This document shows, piece after piece, positions 1 to 5,750 of a stretch of DNA of 7,183 nt (position 1 is its first letter; every line of letters begins with the position of its first letter). The notes beneath the pieces were generated by a model, which ran no database searches, was not told the DNA's origin, and was given only the letters and a program-made list of their open reading frames with translations. The DNA is from Pedobacter sp. (GTDB taxonomy: Bacteria; Bacteroidota; Bacteroidia; Sphingobacteriales; Sphingobacteriaceae). Location: the NCBI GenBank assembly GCA_004295885.1, contig SEDG01000310.1:1-7183 (forward strand). The letters are read 5' to 3'. A program made the translations under genes and the position numbers.

Positions 1-429
1 CGCAAAGCGGAAGAAGTTTTCGAGAACATTTGGGGTATTGGTGGCAATCGAGGTTGGTATTATTTAGATTGGTTATGGAGTTTACGTGGCTTTTTAGATA
101 AATTATTTGGAGGAGTTGGTACAAGACGTGGGCGCACCAGTAATACTAGCTTACAGGCAGGTGATGTATTAGATTTCTGGAGAGTACTGTTGGCCGATCA
201 AACTAACAAAAGATTACTACTCTACGCGGAAATGAAAGTGCCTGGAGAAGCTTGGTTAGAATTAAAAATCATTCAATACCATGGCAAGTCTTTTCTATCG
301 CAAATTGCAACTTTCAGACCAAATGGTTTATGGGGCAGAATGTATTGGTATGCGATGTTCCCTTTCCATTTAATTTTATTTAAAGGTATGGCTAAACAGA
401 TTACGCAATATAAACCTTCCCATATCTGA
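1..429 (+). CDS. NAD(P)-binding SDR-like oxidoreductase with DUF2867 tail, 3' end only
   Basis: The frame is open from base 1 to the TGA at 427-429, giving 142 residues of a gene that starts outside the window. The visible part matches my recollection of the DUF2867 domain at the C-terminus of SDR/YbjT-like NAD(P)-binding oxidoreductases of about 480 residues. Landmarks are GIGGNRGWYYLDWLW near residue 12, GGVGTRRGR near residue 37, GDVLDFWRV, AEMKVPGEAWLE, and a Trp/Tyr-rich GRMYWYAMFPFH near the end. The Rossmann domain that would show cofactor binding is not in the window, so substrate and reaction are unknown. A TTG at 190 could be read as a start, but the homology continues upstream, so it is internal. 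The gene converges on the DUF1080 gene. Proteins of this type often sit near photolyase and CarH/LitR-type genes in other bacteria (recalled, not tested). Confidence 0.8.
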   Translation, partial: RKAEEVFENIWGIGGNRGWYYLDWLWSLRGFLDKLFGGVGTRRGRTSNTSLQAGDVLDFWRVLLADQTNKRLLLYAEMKVPGEAWLELKIIQYHGKSFLSQIATFRPNGLWGRMYWYAMFPFHLILFKGMAKQITQYKPSHI

Positions 430-435
430 AAGAAA

Positions 436-514
436 CTTTGTCATTCAGAGCGCAGCTAAGAAACTATTTAGTGAAATTTTACTCACAGATTCCTCCAAAG
501 TCGGAATGACAAAG
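436..514. repeat. REP-like imperfect palindrome between convergent genes
   Basis: The outer arms CTTTGTCATTC (436-446) and GAATGACAAAG (504-514) are perfect 11-base reverse complements. Pairing continues inward with mismatches, and there is a small inner hairpin (AGTGAAA / TTTTACT around 470-484). The form TGTCATTC...GAATGACA resembles dispersed intergenic palindromes I recall from Sphingobacteriaceae genomes. It starts 7 bases after the upstream stop codon and ends 9 bases before the stop of the opposing gene, so it could act as a bidirectional terminator. There is no run of T right after the stem, so termination is an inference. Confidence 0.6.
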
Positions 515-523
515 CTTAATCCA

Positions 524-1294
524 CTACAACTCTCTCACCCAAATATTTCTGAAGCTAATTGGCTCACTTGGATCGCCGTGAGATTGTAACTTAATTGGAC
601 TAGCACCGTGTGCTTTTGCATAACTTGGTTTACCTACATATACAGTCGGCCCAGTTAATTCGAAGTTATTTTGCACCAAAACGCCATTAAATAACACCGT
701 AACTCTTGCAGCGCTTTTTAAACTTCCATCTGGGTTAAATACCGGAGCGGTCCAAATCACATCATACGTTTGCCATTCGCCTGGTTTTTTATTTGCATTT
801 ACTAAGGGTGTAGTTTGTTTGTAAACACTAGCTGCCTGTCCGTTGGTATAGGTTTTGTTGTTGTACGAATCCATAATCTGAACTTCATATCCTGCATCGC
901 CAGGGCCAATTGAGGCTAAAAATAAACCACTGTTACCACGGTTTTGACCAGTGCCTGTAATGTTACTCGGAATTAACCACTCTAAATGCAACTGGTAATT
1001 ATTAAATGCCTTTTTAGTTTCAATATTTCCAGTTTTCTTGTCTACGGTTACTATACCATCTTTCACGGTCCATTTCGCTGGCCCTTTATCGTTTACACTA
1101 ATCCATTGATCCAAATTTTTACCATCAAACAAAATGATTGCATCAGAAGGTGCAGCCGCATTTGTAGCTCCAGGAGTTACCACTACAGGTACTGGTGTAT
1201 AAAATTCTGTGTCTTCGTGTTTTGCTTTTTCTTGTGCTTGCACTGCAAAAAATGAGGTAGTTAATAAAGTAGAGATTAAGAAATAACGTTTCAT
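524..1294 (-). CDS. Secreted DUF1080 (3-keto-disaccharide hydrolase family) protein
   Basis: This is a 256-residue protein with a Sec-type signal peptide: MKRYF, a hydrophobic stretch to about residue 18, and a likely cut after VQA at residue 20. A Pro/Ala-rich linker (about 34-50) leads into a DUF1080 domain (PF06439, concanavalin-like fold) at about 52-256. Typical family landmarks are ILFDGKNLDQW (54-64), W75 in KWTVKDG, GNSGLF (120-125), YEVQIMDS (136-143), GEWQTYDVIW (172-181) and the terminal IKLQSHG...ISFRNIWVREL. Some family members hydrolyse 3-keto-glycosides in the periplasm; the substrate here cannot be read from sequence. The length is normal and the frame unbroken. ATG 1292-1294 is chosen because the signal peptide starts there. 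No Shine-Dalgarno sequence is visible. The gene is transcribed divergently from the receiver gene and has no evident link to the carotenoid operon. Confidence 0.88.
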   Translation of the reverse strand: MKRYFLISTLLTTSFFAVQAQEKAKHEDTEFYTPVPVVVTPGATNAAAPSDAIILFDGKNLDQWISVNDKGPAKWTVKDGIVTVDKKTGNIETKKAFNNYQLHLEWLIPSNITGTGQNRGNSGLFLASIGPGDAGYEVQIMDSYNNKTYTNGQAASVYKQTTPLVNANKKPGEWQTYDVIWTAPVFNPDGSLKSAARVTVLFNGVLVQNNFELTGPTVYVGKPSYAKAHGASPIKLQSHGDPSEPISFRNIWVREL

Positions 1295-1403
1295 TGTTTT
1301 TGTATTTTAAGCTGGTTCGTATTTAGTTTTTAATAGCTAAATATCGTTTTTCTTATTGGATTATTTTAATAGGATTAAAAAAATGTAAAAGTTGATGCGA
1401 AAA

Positions 1404-1412
1404 TGTGGATAA
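1404..1412 (-). other. Perfect DnaA-box-like 9-mer in the divergent spacer
   Basis: TGTGGATAA on the plus strand is the exact complement of TTATCCACA, the consensus DnaA box. It is a single copy in the 194-base spacer (1295-1488) between the DUF1080 and receiver genes, and I saw no cluster of further boxes. This is not an origin. It could be a DnaA regulatory site or chance. I could not place a convincing promoter for either flanking gene in this spacer. Confidence 0.3.
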
Positions 1413-1488
1413 ACCAGCAAAGTTGAAAACTACTGTAAACATCTGACTTTCATTACCGTTAGGTGTATGTACATTAAATATAAAGCTC

Positions 1489-1851
1489 ATGAAGAAGTGC
1501 ATATATGTATTGGAAGATAATTCGGGCATTAGAGATATCATTGAATATTTATTAACCGAAGAAGACTATGAAGTATTTGCTTATGCCAACGCAAGTACAT
1601 TTTGGAAACAGATGAACAACCTTATGCCTGATATGGTAATATTGGATGTCCTGTTGCCTGATGGAAATGGGTTAGAGATTTGCAACAAGTTAAAAAGCAA
1701 TGCCAAAACTCATGATGTTCCAGTTATGCTGATGTCTGGTAACAATTATTTGAGCAAAGTTAAATCTAAATGTCCTGCAGATGAATACATCAATAAACCT
1801 TTTGATTTAAATGATTTTACTAATCGGATTGAAAGATATGTTCATAATTAA
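1489..1851 (+). CDS. Stand-alone response regulator receiver protein (CheY-like)
   Basis: This 120-residue protein is a single receiver (REC) domain with no output domain. All the key positions are present: the acidic pair E9-D10, the phospho-acceptor D53 in DMVILDVLLPDGNG, S83 in the LMSG segment as the switch Thr/Ser, and K103 in the NKPF motif. Such proteins pass phosphate from a histidine kinase to a partner or act by protein-protein contact; no kinase is in the window. ATG 1489 starts directly at the first beta strand (KKCIYVLEDN). No Shine-Dalgarno sequence is seen, as is usual in this phylum. The gene lies on the same strand as the carotenoid operon, 61 bases upstream of its first ATG. 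An apparent promoter and operator lie between them, so I treat it as a separate unit, though read-through is possible. Confidence 0.9.
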   Translation: MKKCIYVLEDNSGIRDIIEYLLTEEDYEVFAYANASTFWKQMNNLMPDMVILDVLLPDGNGLEICNKLKSNAKTHDVPVMLMSGNNYLSKVKSKCPADEYINKPFDLNDFTNRIERYVHN

Positions 1852-1882
1852 TTTCAATTAAAACAATTTTAAGAAATCTTTG
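1852..1882 (+). promoter_or_regulatory. Candidate Bacteroidetes-type promoter of the carotenoid operon
   Basis: TTTC at 1852-1855 (consensus TTTG) is followed after exactly 19 bases by AATCTTTG at 1875-1882 (consensus TAnnTTTG, 5 of 6 fixed bases). The predicted start near 1889 would give a short leader of about 24 bases to ATG 1913. The final TTTG of the -7 element is shared with the left arm of the operator palindrome. The match is imperfect in both boxes, so this is a reasoned candidate only. Confidence 0.5.
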
Positions 1883-1913
1883 TCTAGATTTATGGCGTAT
1901 ATATCTAGACAAA
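1879..1913. promoter_or_regulatory. Candidate operator: perfect 11-base inverted repeat
   Basis: TTTGTCTAGAT (1879-1889) and ATCTAGACAAA (1903-1913) are exact reverse complements, separated by 13 bases, with arm centres 24 bases apart. The left arm covers the TTTG of the candidate -7 element and the right arm ends on the A of the regulator's ATG. A dimeric or tetrameric MerR/CarH-type protein bound here would block transcription of its own operon. CarA/CarH proteins are known to repress promoters that they overlap. That this particular site is bound is inferred from position and symmetry. Confidence 0.6.
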
Positions 1914-2809
1914 TGAAATTATCGATATCTAATTTAGAGCGGCTATCAGGAATTCCTATTCATACCATTCGAATTTGGGAACGCAGGTATAATGCGCTTA
2001 CGCCAACTCGTTCTACGGGCAACACAAGGTACTATAGTGACTCAGATCTAAAACGATTACTTGACATCTCAAGTTTAAATCAGGCTGGTTTAAAAATATC
2101 TGAAGCCTGTGCACTTTCACCTCGGGAGATTGATGATTTTTTAAAAAAAGATATAGAAAAAACCATCAATAACAACATCCAATATGAGTTTTATATTAGT
2201 CAACTACTCAAATCTGGCATTGCTTACAAAGAACTCGAATTTAGCGAGCTATTAAGTAAAGCATTTGTCGAATATGGTGTTGAAAATTCTTATCAGCAAA
2301 TCGTTTACCCATTACTACAGAGATTGGGCCTAATGTGGAGAAGGGACAACATCTGCCCTGCTCAAGAACATTTCATTTCTGGTATTATTCGTCAAAAATT
2401 ATTGACGGCCATTGATAGCATTCCTTTAAAAACTCAAACAAAATCATCCTGGCTGCTATTTCTACCTGGAGATGAAGCCCATGAAATACCATTACTGTTT
2501 GCTAGTTATCTCTTGCGCAATAACGGATTTAAGGTCGTTTATTTGGGTGATCGTGTTCCACTGGAATCTTTAAAAGATGCGATGAATAATTTTAAAGCCG
2601 AACATTTGTTATTCTTTATGGTTCGCCAAAGAACAATTGCAGATGCAACGAGTTACCTAGCAGCCATAGAAAATAGTTTTAGTGATGTTAAAATTCACTT
2701 GGCAGGAAATGGTAAAGTAATCAAAAGTCTTTCTCTAAGTGAGCGAGTTAACCACTTTAATTCTATTGATGAGTTTAAAAACCTATTAATCAATTTAAAT
2801 CATGCCTAA
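1913..2809 (+). CDS. MerR-family regulator with CarH/LitR-like cobalamin-binding region
   Basis: The 298-residue protein has an N-terminal MerR winged helix (about 3-70: ISNLERLSG, HTIRIWERRY, NTRYYSDSDL). A helical linker follows, then a C-terminal region like the AdoCbl-binding half of the light sensors CarA/CarH/LitR. W142-x9-E152-H153 matches the CarH W-x9-EH signature, and E188-x-H190 matches the E/D-x-H of the cobalamin lower-ligand motif. However, the usual following Gly is Pro193, and the later S-x-L and GG elements are weak (VRQ near 237-239, LAGNG 263-267). It may bind B12 poorly or not at all. ATG 1913 is preferred: it opens directly on the helix-turn-helix and fits a leader behind the candidate promoter. 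In-frame ATG 1892 and TTG 1880 lie inside the promoter-operator. As first gene of the operon, 8 bases into crtI, it is probably an autoregulated repressor. Confidence 0.88.
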   Translation: MKLSISNLERLSGIPIHTIRIWERRYNALTPTRSTGNTRYYSDSDLKRLLDISSLNQAGLKISEACALSPREIDDFLKKDIEKTINNNIQYEFYISQLLKSGIAYKELEFSELLSKAFVEYGVENSYQQIVYPLLQRLGLMWRRDNICPAQEHFISGIIRQKLLTAIDSIPLKTQTKSSWLLFLPGDEAHEIPLLFASYLLRNNGFKVVYLGDRVPLESLKDAMNNFKAEHLLFFMVRQRTIADATSYLAAIENSFSDVKIHLAGNGKVIKSLSLSERVNHFNSIDEFKNLLINLNHA

Positions 2810-3881
2810 CCAAAATATACAACCGAAAGTAGCAGTTATAGGTTCTGGTTTCGCAGGACTTAGCACAGCTGCACACCTGGCGAAGGATGGCTATTTAGTT
2901 GATGTATATGAGAAAAATGAAACTATTGGAGGCAGGGCTAGGCAACTAAGAACAGACAATGGTTATGTTTTCGACATGGGCCCTAGTTGGTATTGGATGC
3001 CAGATGTATTTGAAAAATTCTTTGAAGATTTTGGATATAAGCCAAGTGATTTTTATCATTTAATAAAGCTCGACCCTGGATTTTCCATTGTGTTTGGAGA
3101 AGATGATGTGGTTAACATCCCAAATGATCCAATTGCCCTAGATGAACTTTTCGAATCGATAGAAAAAGGTAGCGCAAAACAACTTGCCATCTTCATGAAA
3201 GAAGCTGAATATAAATACAATGTGGGAATGAAAAAGCTGGTTTACAAACCTGGCTTATCTTTCACAGAATTTATTGATCTAGACATAGAGTATTGGGACA
3301 AACGATTATTGGCACCTTCTAGCCTGATTTTCTATCTAGGGGTAACCAAAAAAATTAATAAGCTGCAGCACCATAATCTATTTTTTGATGAAGACTTGAA
3401 AATTCATGCAGATGAGATTTATCGCAATCCTCAATGGCCTAGCAAGCCCTTATTTTATGTTTGTTGTACATCAAAAACTGATGAAGATGTTGCACCCGAA
3501 GGCCACGAAAATATCTTTATCCTCATGCCGCTCGCCACTGGCTTAACAGACACGGAAGATTTAAGGGAACAGTATTTTGAGATGATCATGAATAGGTTAG
3601 AAAAACACACCTCAGAATCGATAAGACCATATATAGACTACAAAAAAAGCTATTGCATTAATGATTTTGTTAGCGATTATAATTCCTACAAAGGCAATGC
3701 ATACGGTTTGGCCAACACGTTAATGCAAACTGCAAACCTTAAACCATCAATAAAAAATAGAAAGCTCAATAATTTATTTTATGCCGGACAGCTTACTGTT
3801 CCTGGACCAGGAGTTCCTCCTTCGATCATCTCGGGAAAAGTGGCTGCTGTACAACTTAGAAACTACATCAATAACTTATGA
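2802..3881 (+). CDS. crtI: Phytoene desaturase CrtI with a large internal in-frame deletion
   Basis: CrtI is an FAD-dependent desaturase/isomerase that turns phytoene into lycopene. The N-terminal part is intact: dinucleotide motif G14-S-G-F-A-G19, E37, GGRAR (43-47), and FDMGPSWYWMPDVFEKFF (57-74). The C-terminal part is also intact, from EYWDKRLLAPSSLIFYLG (163-180) through HHNLFFDED to the FAD motif NLFYAGQLTVPGPGVPPSI (324-342). The protein is only 359 residues, whereas the family is about 490 (recalled). At residues 158-163 the text jumps from the LSFTEFID segment to EYWD. The central substrate/membrane region is missing, including the usual FLGATP, YSLMNYAD, GTWYP-GGM and second FAD-contact segments. 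The frame is kept and no stop codons have accumulated, so the loss looks recent; the enzyme is probably inactive. ATG 2802 overlaps the regulator by 8 bases, and TGA 3879-3881 overlaps crtB. Confidence 0.9.
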   Translation: MPNQNIQPKVAVIGSGFAGLSTAAHLAKDGYLVDVYEKNETIGGRARQLRTDNGYVFDMGPSWYWMPDVFEKFFEDFGYKPSDFYHLIKLDPGFSIVFGEDDVVNIPNDPIALDELFESIEKGSAKQLAIFMKEAEYKYNVGMKKLVYKPGLSFTEFIDLDIEYWDKRLLAPSSLIFYLGVTKKINKLQHHNLFFDEDLKIHADEIYRNPQWPSKPLFYVCCTSKTDEDVAPEGHENIFILMPLATGLTDTEDLREQYFEMIMNRLEKHTSESIRPYIDYKKSYCINDFVSDYNSYKGNAYGLANTLMQTANLKPSIKNRKLNNLFYAGQLTVPGPGVPPSIISGKVAAVQLRNYINNL

Positions 3882-4714
3882 AAGCCATTTTTGACAATTT
3901 ATCTGCTGAATGCAGTAAGCTAACCACCCTTCGTTACAGTACGAGTTTTTCGTTAGGAATTTATTTTCTAAATAAAAAGCTAAGGCATCCAATTTATGCT
4001 ATTTATGGCTTTGTTCGTTTGGCTGACGAGATAGTAGACAGTTTCCACGATTACGACAAAGATTTTCTGCTTAACAAATTCAAAAATGACTGTTATGAAG
4101 CAATAGATCAAGGCATTAGCTTAAATCCCATCCTAAACTCATTTCAGCAGGTAGTTAATGAATATGAAATTGACAGGGAATTAATCGATCTATTTTTGCA
4201 GAGCATGGAGATGGACTTAAATTACCAAACCTATTCTTCAGATAAGTACGACCAATATATTTTAGGCTCTGCCCAAGTAGTCGGTTTAATGTGCCTAAGG
4301 GTTTTTACAGATAAGAATACTCAAGATTACGAGCGATTGAAAGATTCGGCGATGATGTTAGGCTCGGCTTTTCAAAAGGTAAATTTTTTAAGAGACATTA
4401 ACGCAGATTATAATCTTTTGAACCGAACCTATTTTCCGAACGTTAACCTATCTCAATTTAGCAATGTAGAGAAAAAACAAATTGAAGAAGATATAGAAAG
4501 AGAATTTAAGGCAGCCCTACAAGGCATTAAATTGCTACCTAAATCGGCTAAAAGCGGTGTCTATTTAGCTTACATTTATTATTTTGAGCTATTTAAGAAG
4601 ATAAAAAGAGCATCCGCAGAAAAAGTGATGAATAAAAGAATCAGAATTTCTAATGGTCACAAAATCGGATTGATGTGCGACTCGTTGATTCGATACAAAA
4701 TAAATGCGTTATGA
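3878..4714 (+). CDS. crtB: Phytoene synthase CrtB
   Basis: CrtB condenses two GGPP molecules head to head into phytoene, the first committed step of the pathway. The 278-residue length is normal for the family. Both Mg-diphosphate-binding aspartate motifs are present: DEIVD (50-54) following the YGFVRLA segment, and RDINAD (172-177, D173 and D177) in a stretch running from FQKVNF to NRTYFPN. Other squalene/phytoene synthase signatures are TSFSLGIYFL (22-31) and AQVVGLMCLRVF (132-143). The protein is soluble or peripheral, with no signal peptide. Its ATG overlaps the crtI TGA in an ATGA junction, so translation is probably coupled. No lesion is visible, in contrast to the neighbouring crtI. 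Confidence 0.95.
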   Translation: MKAIFDNLSAECSKLTTLRYSTSFSLGIYFLNKKLRHPIYAIYGFVRLADEIVDSFHDYDKDFLLNKFKNDCYEAIDQGISLNPILNSFQQVVNEYEIDRELIDLFLQSMEMDLNYQTYSSDKYDQYILGSAQVVGLMCLRVFTDKNTQDYERLKDSAMMLGSAFQKVNFLRDINADYNLLNRTYFPNVNLSQFSNVEKKQIEEDIEREFKAALQGIKLLPKSAKSGVYLAYIYYFELFKKIKRASAEKVMNKRIRISNGHKIGLMCDSLIRYKINAL

Positions 4715-5226
4715 AATTTTTGCTAGTTTCTCTCTTAATGCTTACTACAAGCAAAATGAATGTGGAGGAGATAGAAATAGTAACTTTGCGAAAGCTTTAC
4801 TATGAGGCCGCAAACAGCAAGGCTGCGTCAGTAAAATTAACCAGTACACTTTCAAAAGTGAATGATCAATCTAAAGCTTTATTGATTTGTTATAAAGGTG
4901 CAGCGCAAATGATGGAAGCAAAGTATGCTTTTAGCCCGATCACTAAATTTAGCAAGTTCAGTAAAGGTAAATCGGCTATAGAAAAAGCAATAACTAAAGA
5001 CCCAAAACAAATCGAGATTAGATTTATAAGGTTTTCGATACAAACAAATCTGCCTTTCTTTTTGGGCTATAATGAAGCTATTAAAACAGATAAGGAAATA
5101 CTTATCAATTCAATAAATAAAATTGAAGATGATAATTTGCAGCAAAACGTCGTTAACTACCTGTTAACCTCAAAATATTGTACAAGTGATGAAATTAAAA
5201 AAATAAAAAATTGGCAGAAAACGTAA
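4711..5226 (+). CDS. Small exported protein of unknown function in the carotenoid operon
   Basis: This 171-residue protein is not assignable to a named enzyme family. The N-terminus MKFLLVSLLMLTTS looks like a short signal peptide or anchor with no lipobox Cys. The rest is mostly helical and Lys-rich, with a TPR-like stretch at about 84-112 (GKSAIEKAITKDP then IEIRFIRF) and a Pro/aromatic segment TNLPFFLGY (112-120). I recall similar proteins, with the same R-F-x-R-F...P-x-F-L-G-Y core, beside carotenoid genes in other Bacteroidetes, which would suggest a conserved accessory role at the periplasm or membrane. That is memory plus context, not a demonstrated function. ATG 4711 makes an ATGA overlap with crtB and starts the signal peptide; an earlier in-frame GTG at 4675 would put charged residues ahead of it and is rejected. 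The 3' end overlaps idi by 16 bases. Confidence 0.8.
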   Translation: MKFLLVSLLMLTTSKMNVEEIEIVTLRKLYYEAANSKAASVKLTSTLSKVNDQSKALLICYKGAAQMMEAKYAFSPITKFSKFSKGKSAIEKAITKDPKQIEIRFIRFSIQTNLPFFLGYNEAIKTDKEILINSINKIEDDNLQQNVVNYLLTSKYCTSDEIKKIKNWQKT

Positions 5227-5750
5227 TACTTGTCGACAAGAACGACAATCAAATTGGATTGATGCCTAAAATGCAAGCACACATTGAAGGCGAGCTACAT
5301 CGTGCTTTTTCTGTTTTTATTTTTAATAGCAAAGGCGAATTATTACTACAGCAAAGGGCAATGGGCAAATATCACTCTGGTGGTAAATGGACAAATACCT
5401 GTTGCAGTCATCCCCGATTGGGAGAAACTAATTTAGCTGCAGCAAATAGAAGGCTTAAGGAAGAAATGGGAATGAGTTGTACCTTATTTTATGGTTTTAA
5501 TTTCATTTACAAAGCTGATGTAAATGAAGGAATTTTAGAACACGAGTTTGATCATGTTTATTTTGGGATTAGCAATGATTTGCCCGAAATAAATAAAGAC
5601 GAAGTATCATCTTATAGGTTTGTATCGTTAGAAGATTTGAAAAAAGACATCAATAATAACCCTGATTTATACACAGAATGGCTAAAAATTTGTTTTGATA
5701 AGGTGTTAAATTTTTATCCTCAATTATTTAGTAATGGAAACGTTGATTAA
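5211..5750 (+). CDS. idi: Isopentenyl-diphosphate delta-isomerase, type I (Nudix fold)
   Basis: The enzyme interconverts IPP and DMAPP, feeding prenyl chain building for carotenoids. The 179-residue length is normal. The catalytic Cys lies in NTCCSHPR (C65, directly before SHP) and the catalytic Glu in LEHEFDHV (E110/E112). The Nudix-like helix is at about 71-88 (AAANRRLKEEMGM), and H24, H30 and H67 are candidate metal ligands by family comparison. The start is a TTG at 5211. The next Met in frame (residue 18) would remove the first beta strand NVILVDKNDNQIG, which the family needs, so the TTG is well supported. This start lies 16 bases inside the preceding gene, and the stop lies 17 bases inside crtZ, consistent with tight coupling. 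Having idi in the operon raises precursor supply together with the pathway. Confidence 0.93.
   Translation: MAENVILVDKNDNQIGLMPKMQAHIEGELHRAFSVFIFNSKGELLLQQRAMGKYHSGGKWTNTCCSHPRLGETNLAAANRRLKEEMGMSCTLFYGFNFIYKADVNEGILEHEFDHVYFGISNDLPEINKDEVSSYRFVSLEDLKKDINNNPDLYTEWLKICFDKVLNFYPQLFSNGNVD

Noticed and set aside
1038..1044. TTGTCTA half-site resembling the operator arm
   Set aside because: It lies within DUF1080 coding sequence, with no opposing arm nearby.
986..1255. Plus-strand open frame rich in Cys, Phe and Ile
   Set aside because: It lies antisense inside the well-supported DUF1080 gene and has no family resemblance.
1320..1343. Short inverted repeat TATTTAG...CTAAATA upstream of the DUF1080 gene
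   Set aside because: Seven AT-rich pairs around a 10-base loop are expected by chance in such a spacer, and no promoter boxes align with it.
1353..1541. Minus-strand open frame of 62 codons across the divergent spacer
   Set aside because: It overlaps the receiver gene start on the opposite strand and shows no recognisable domain.
1880..1912. Earlier TTG (1880) or ATG (1892) start for the MerR regulator
   Set aside because: They fall inside the promoter-operator palindrome and add residues ahead of the usual helix-turn-helix start; ATG 1913 fits better.
5229..5240. Perfect 12-base palindrome CTTGTCGACAAG
   Set aside because: It encodes conserved L-V-D-K of the isomerase, so coding constraint plus chance explains it. 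It lacks the TCTAGA core of the operator arms.
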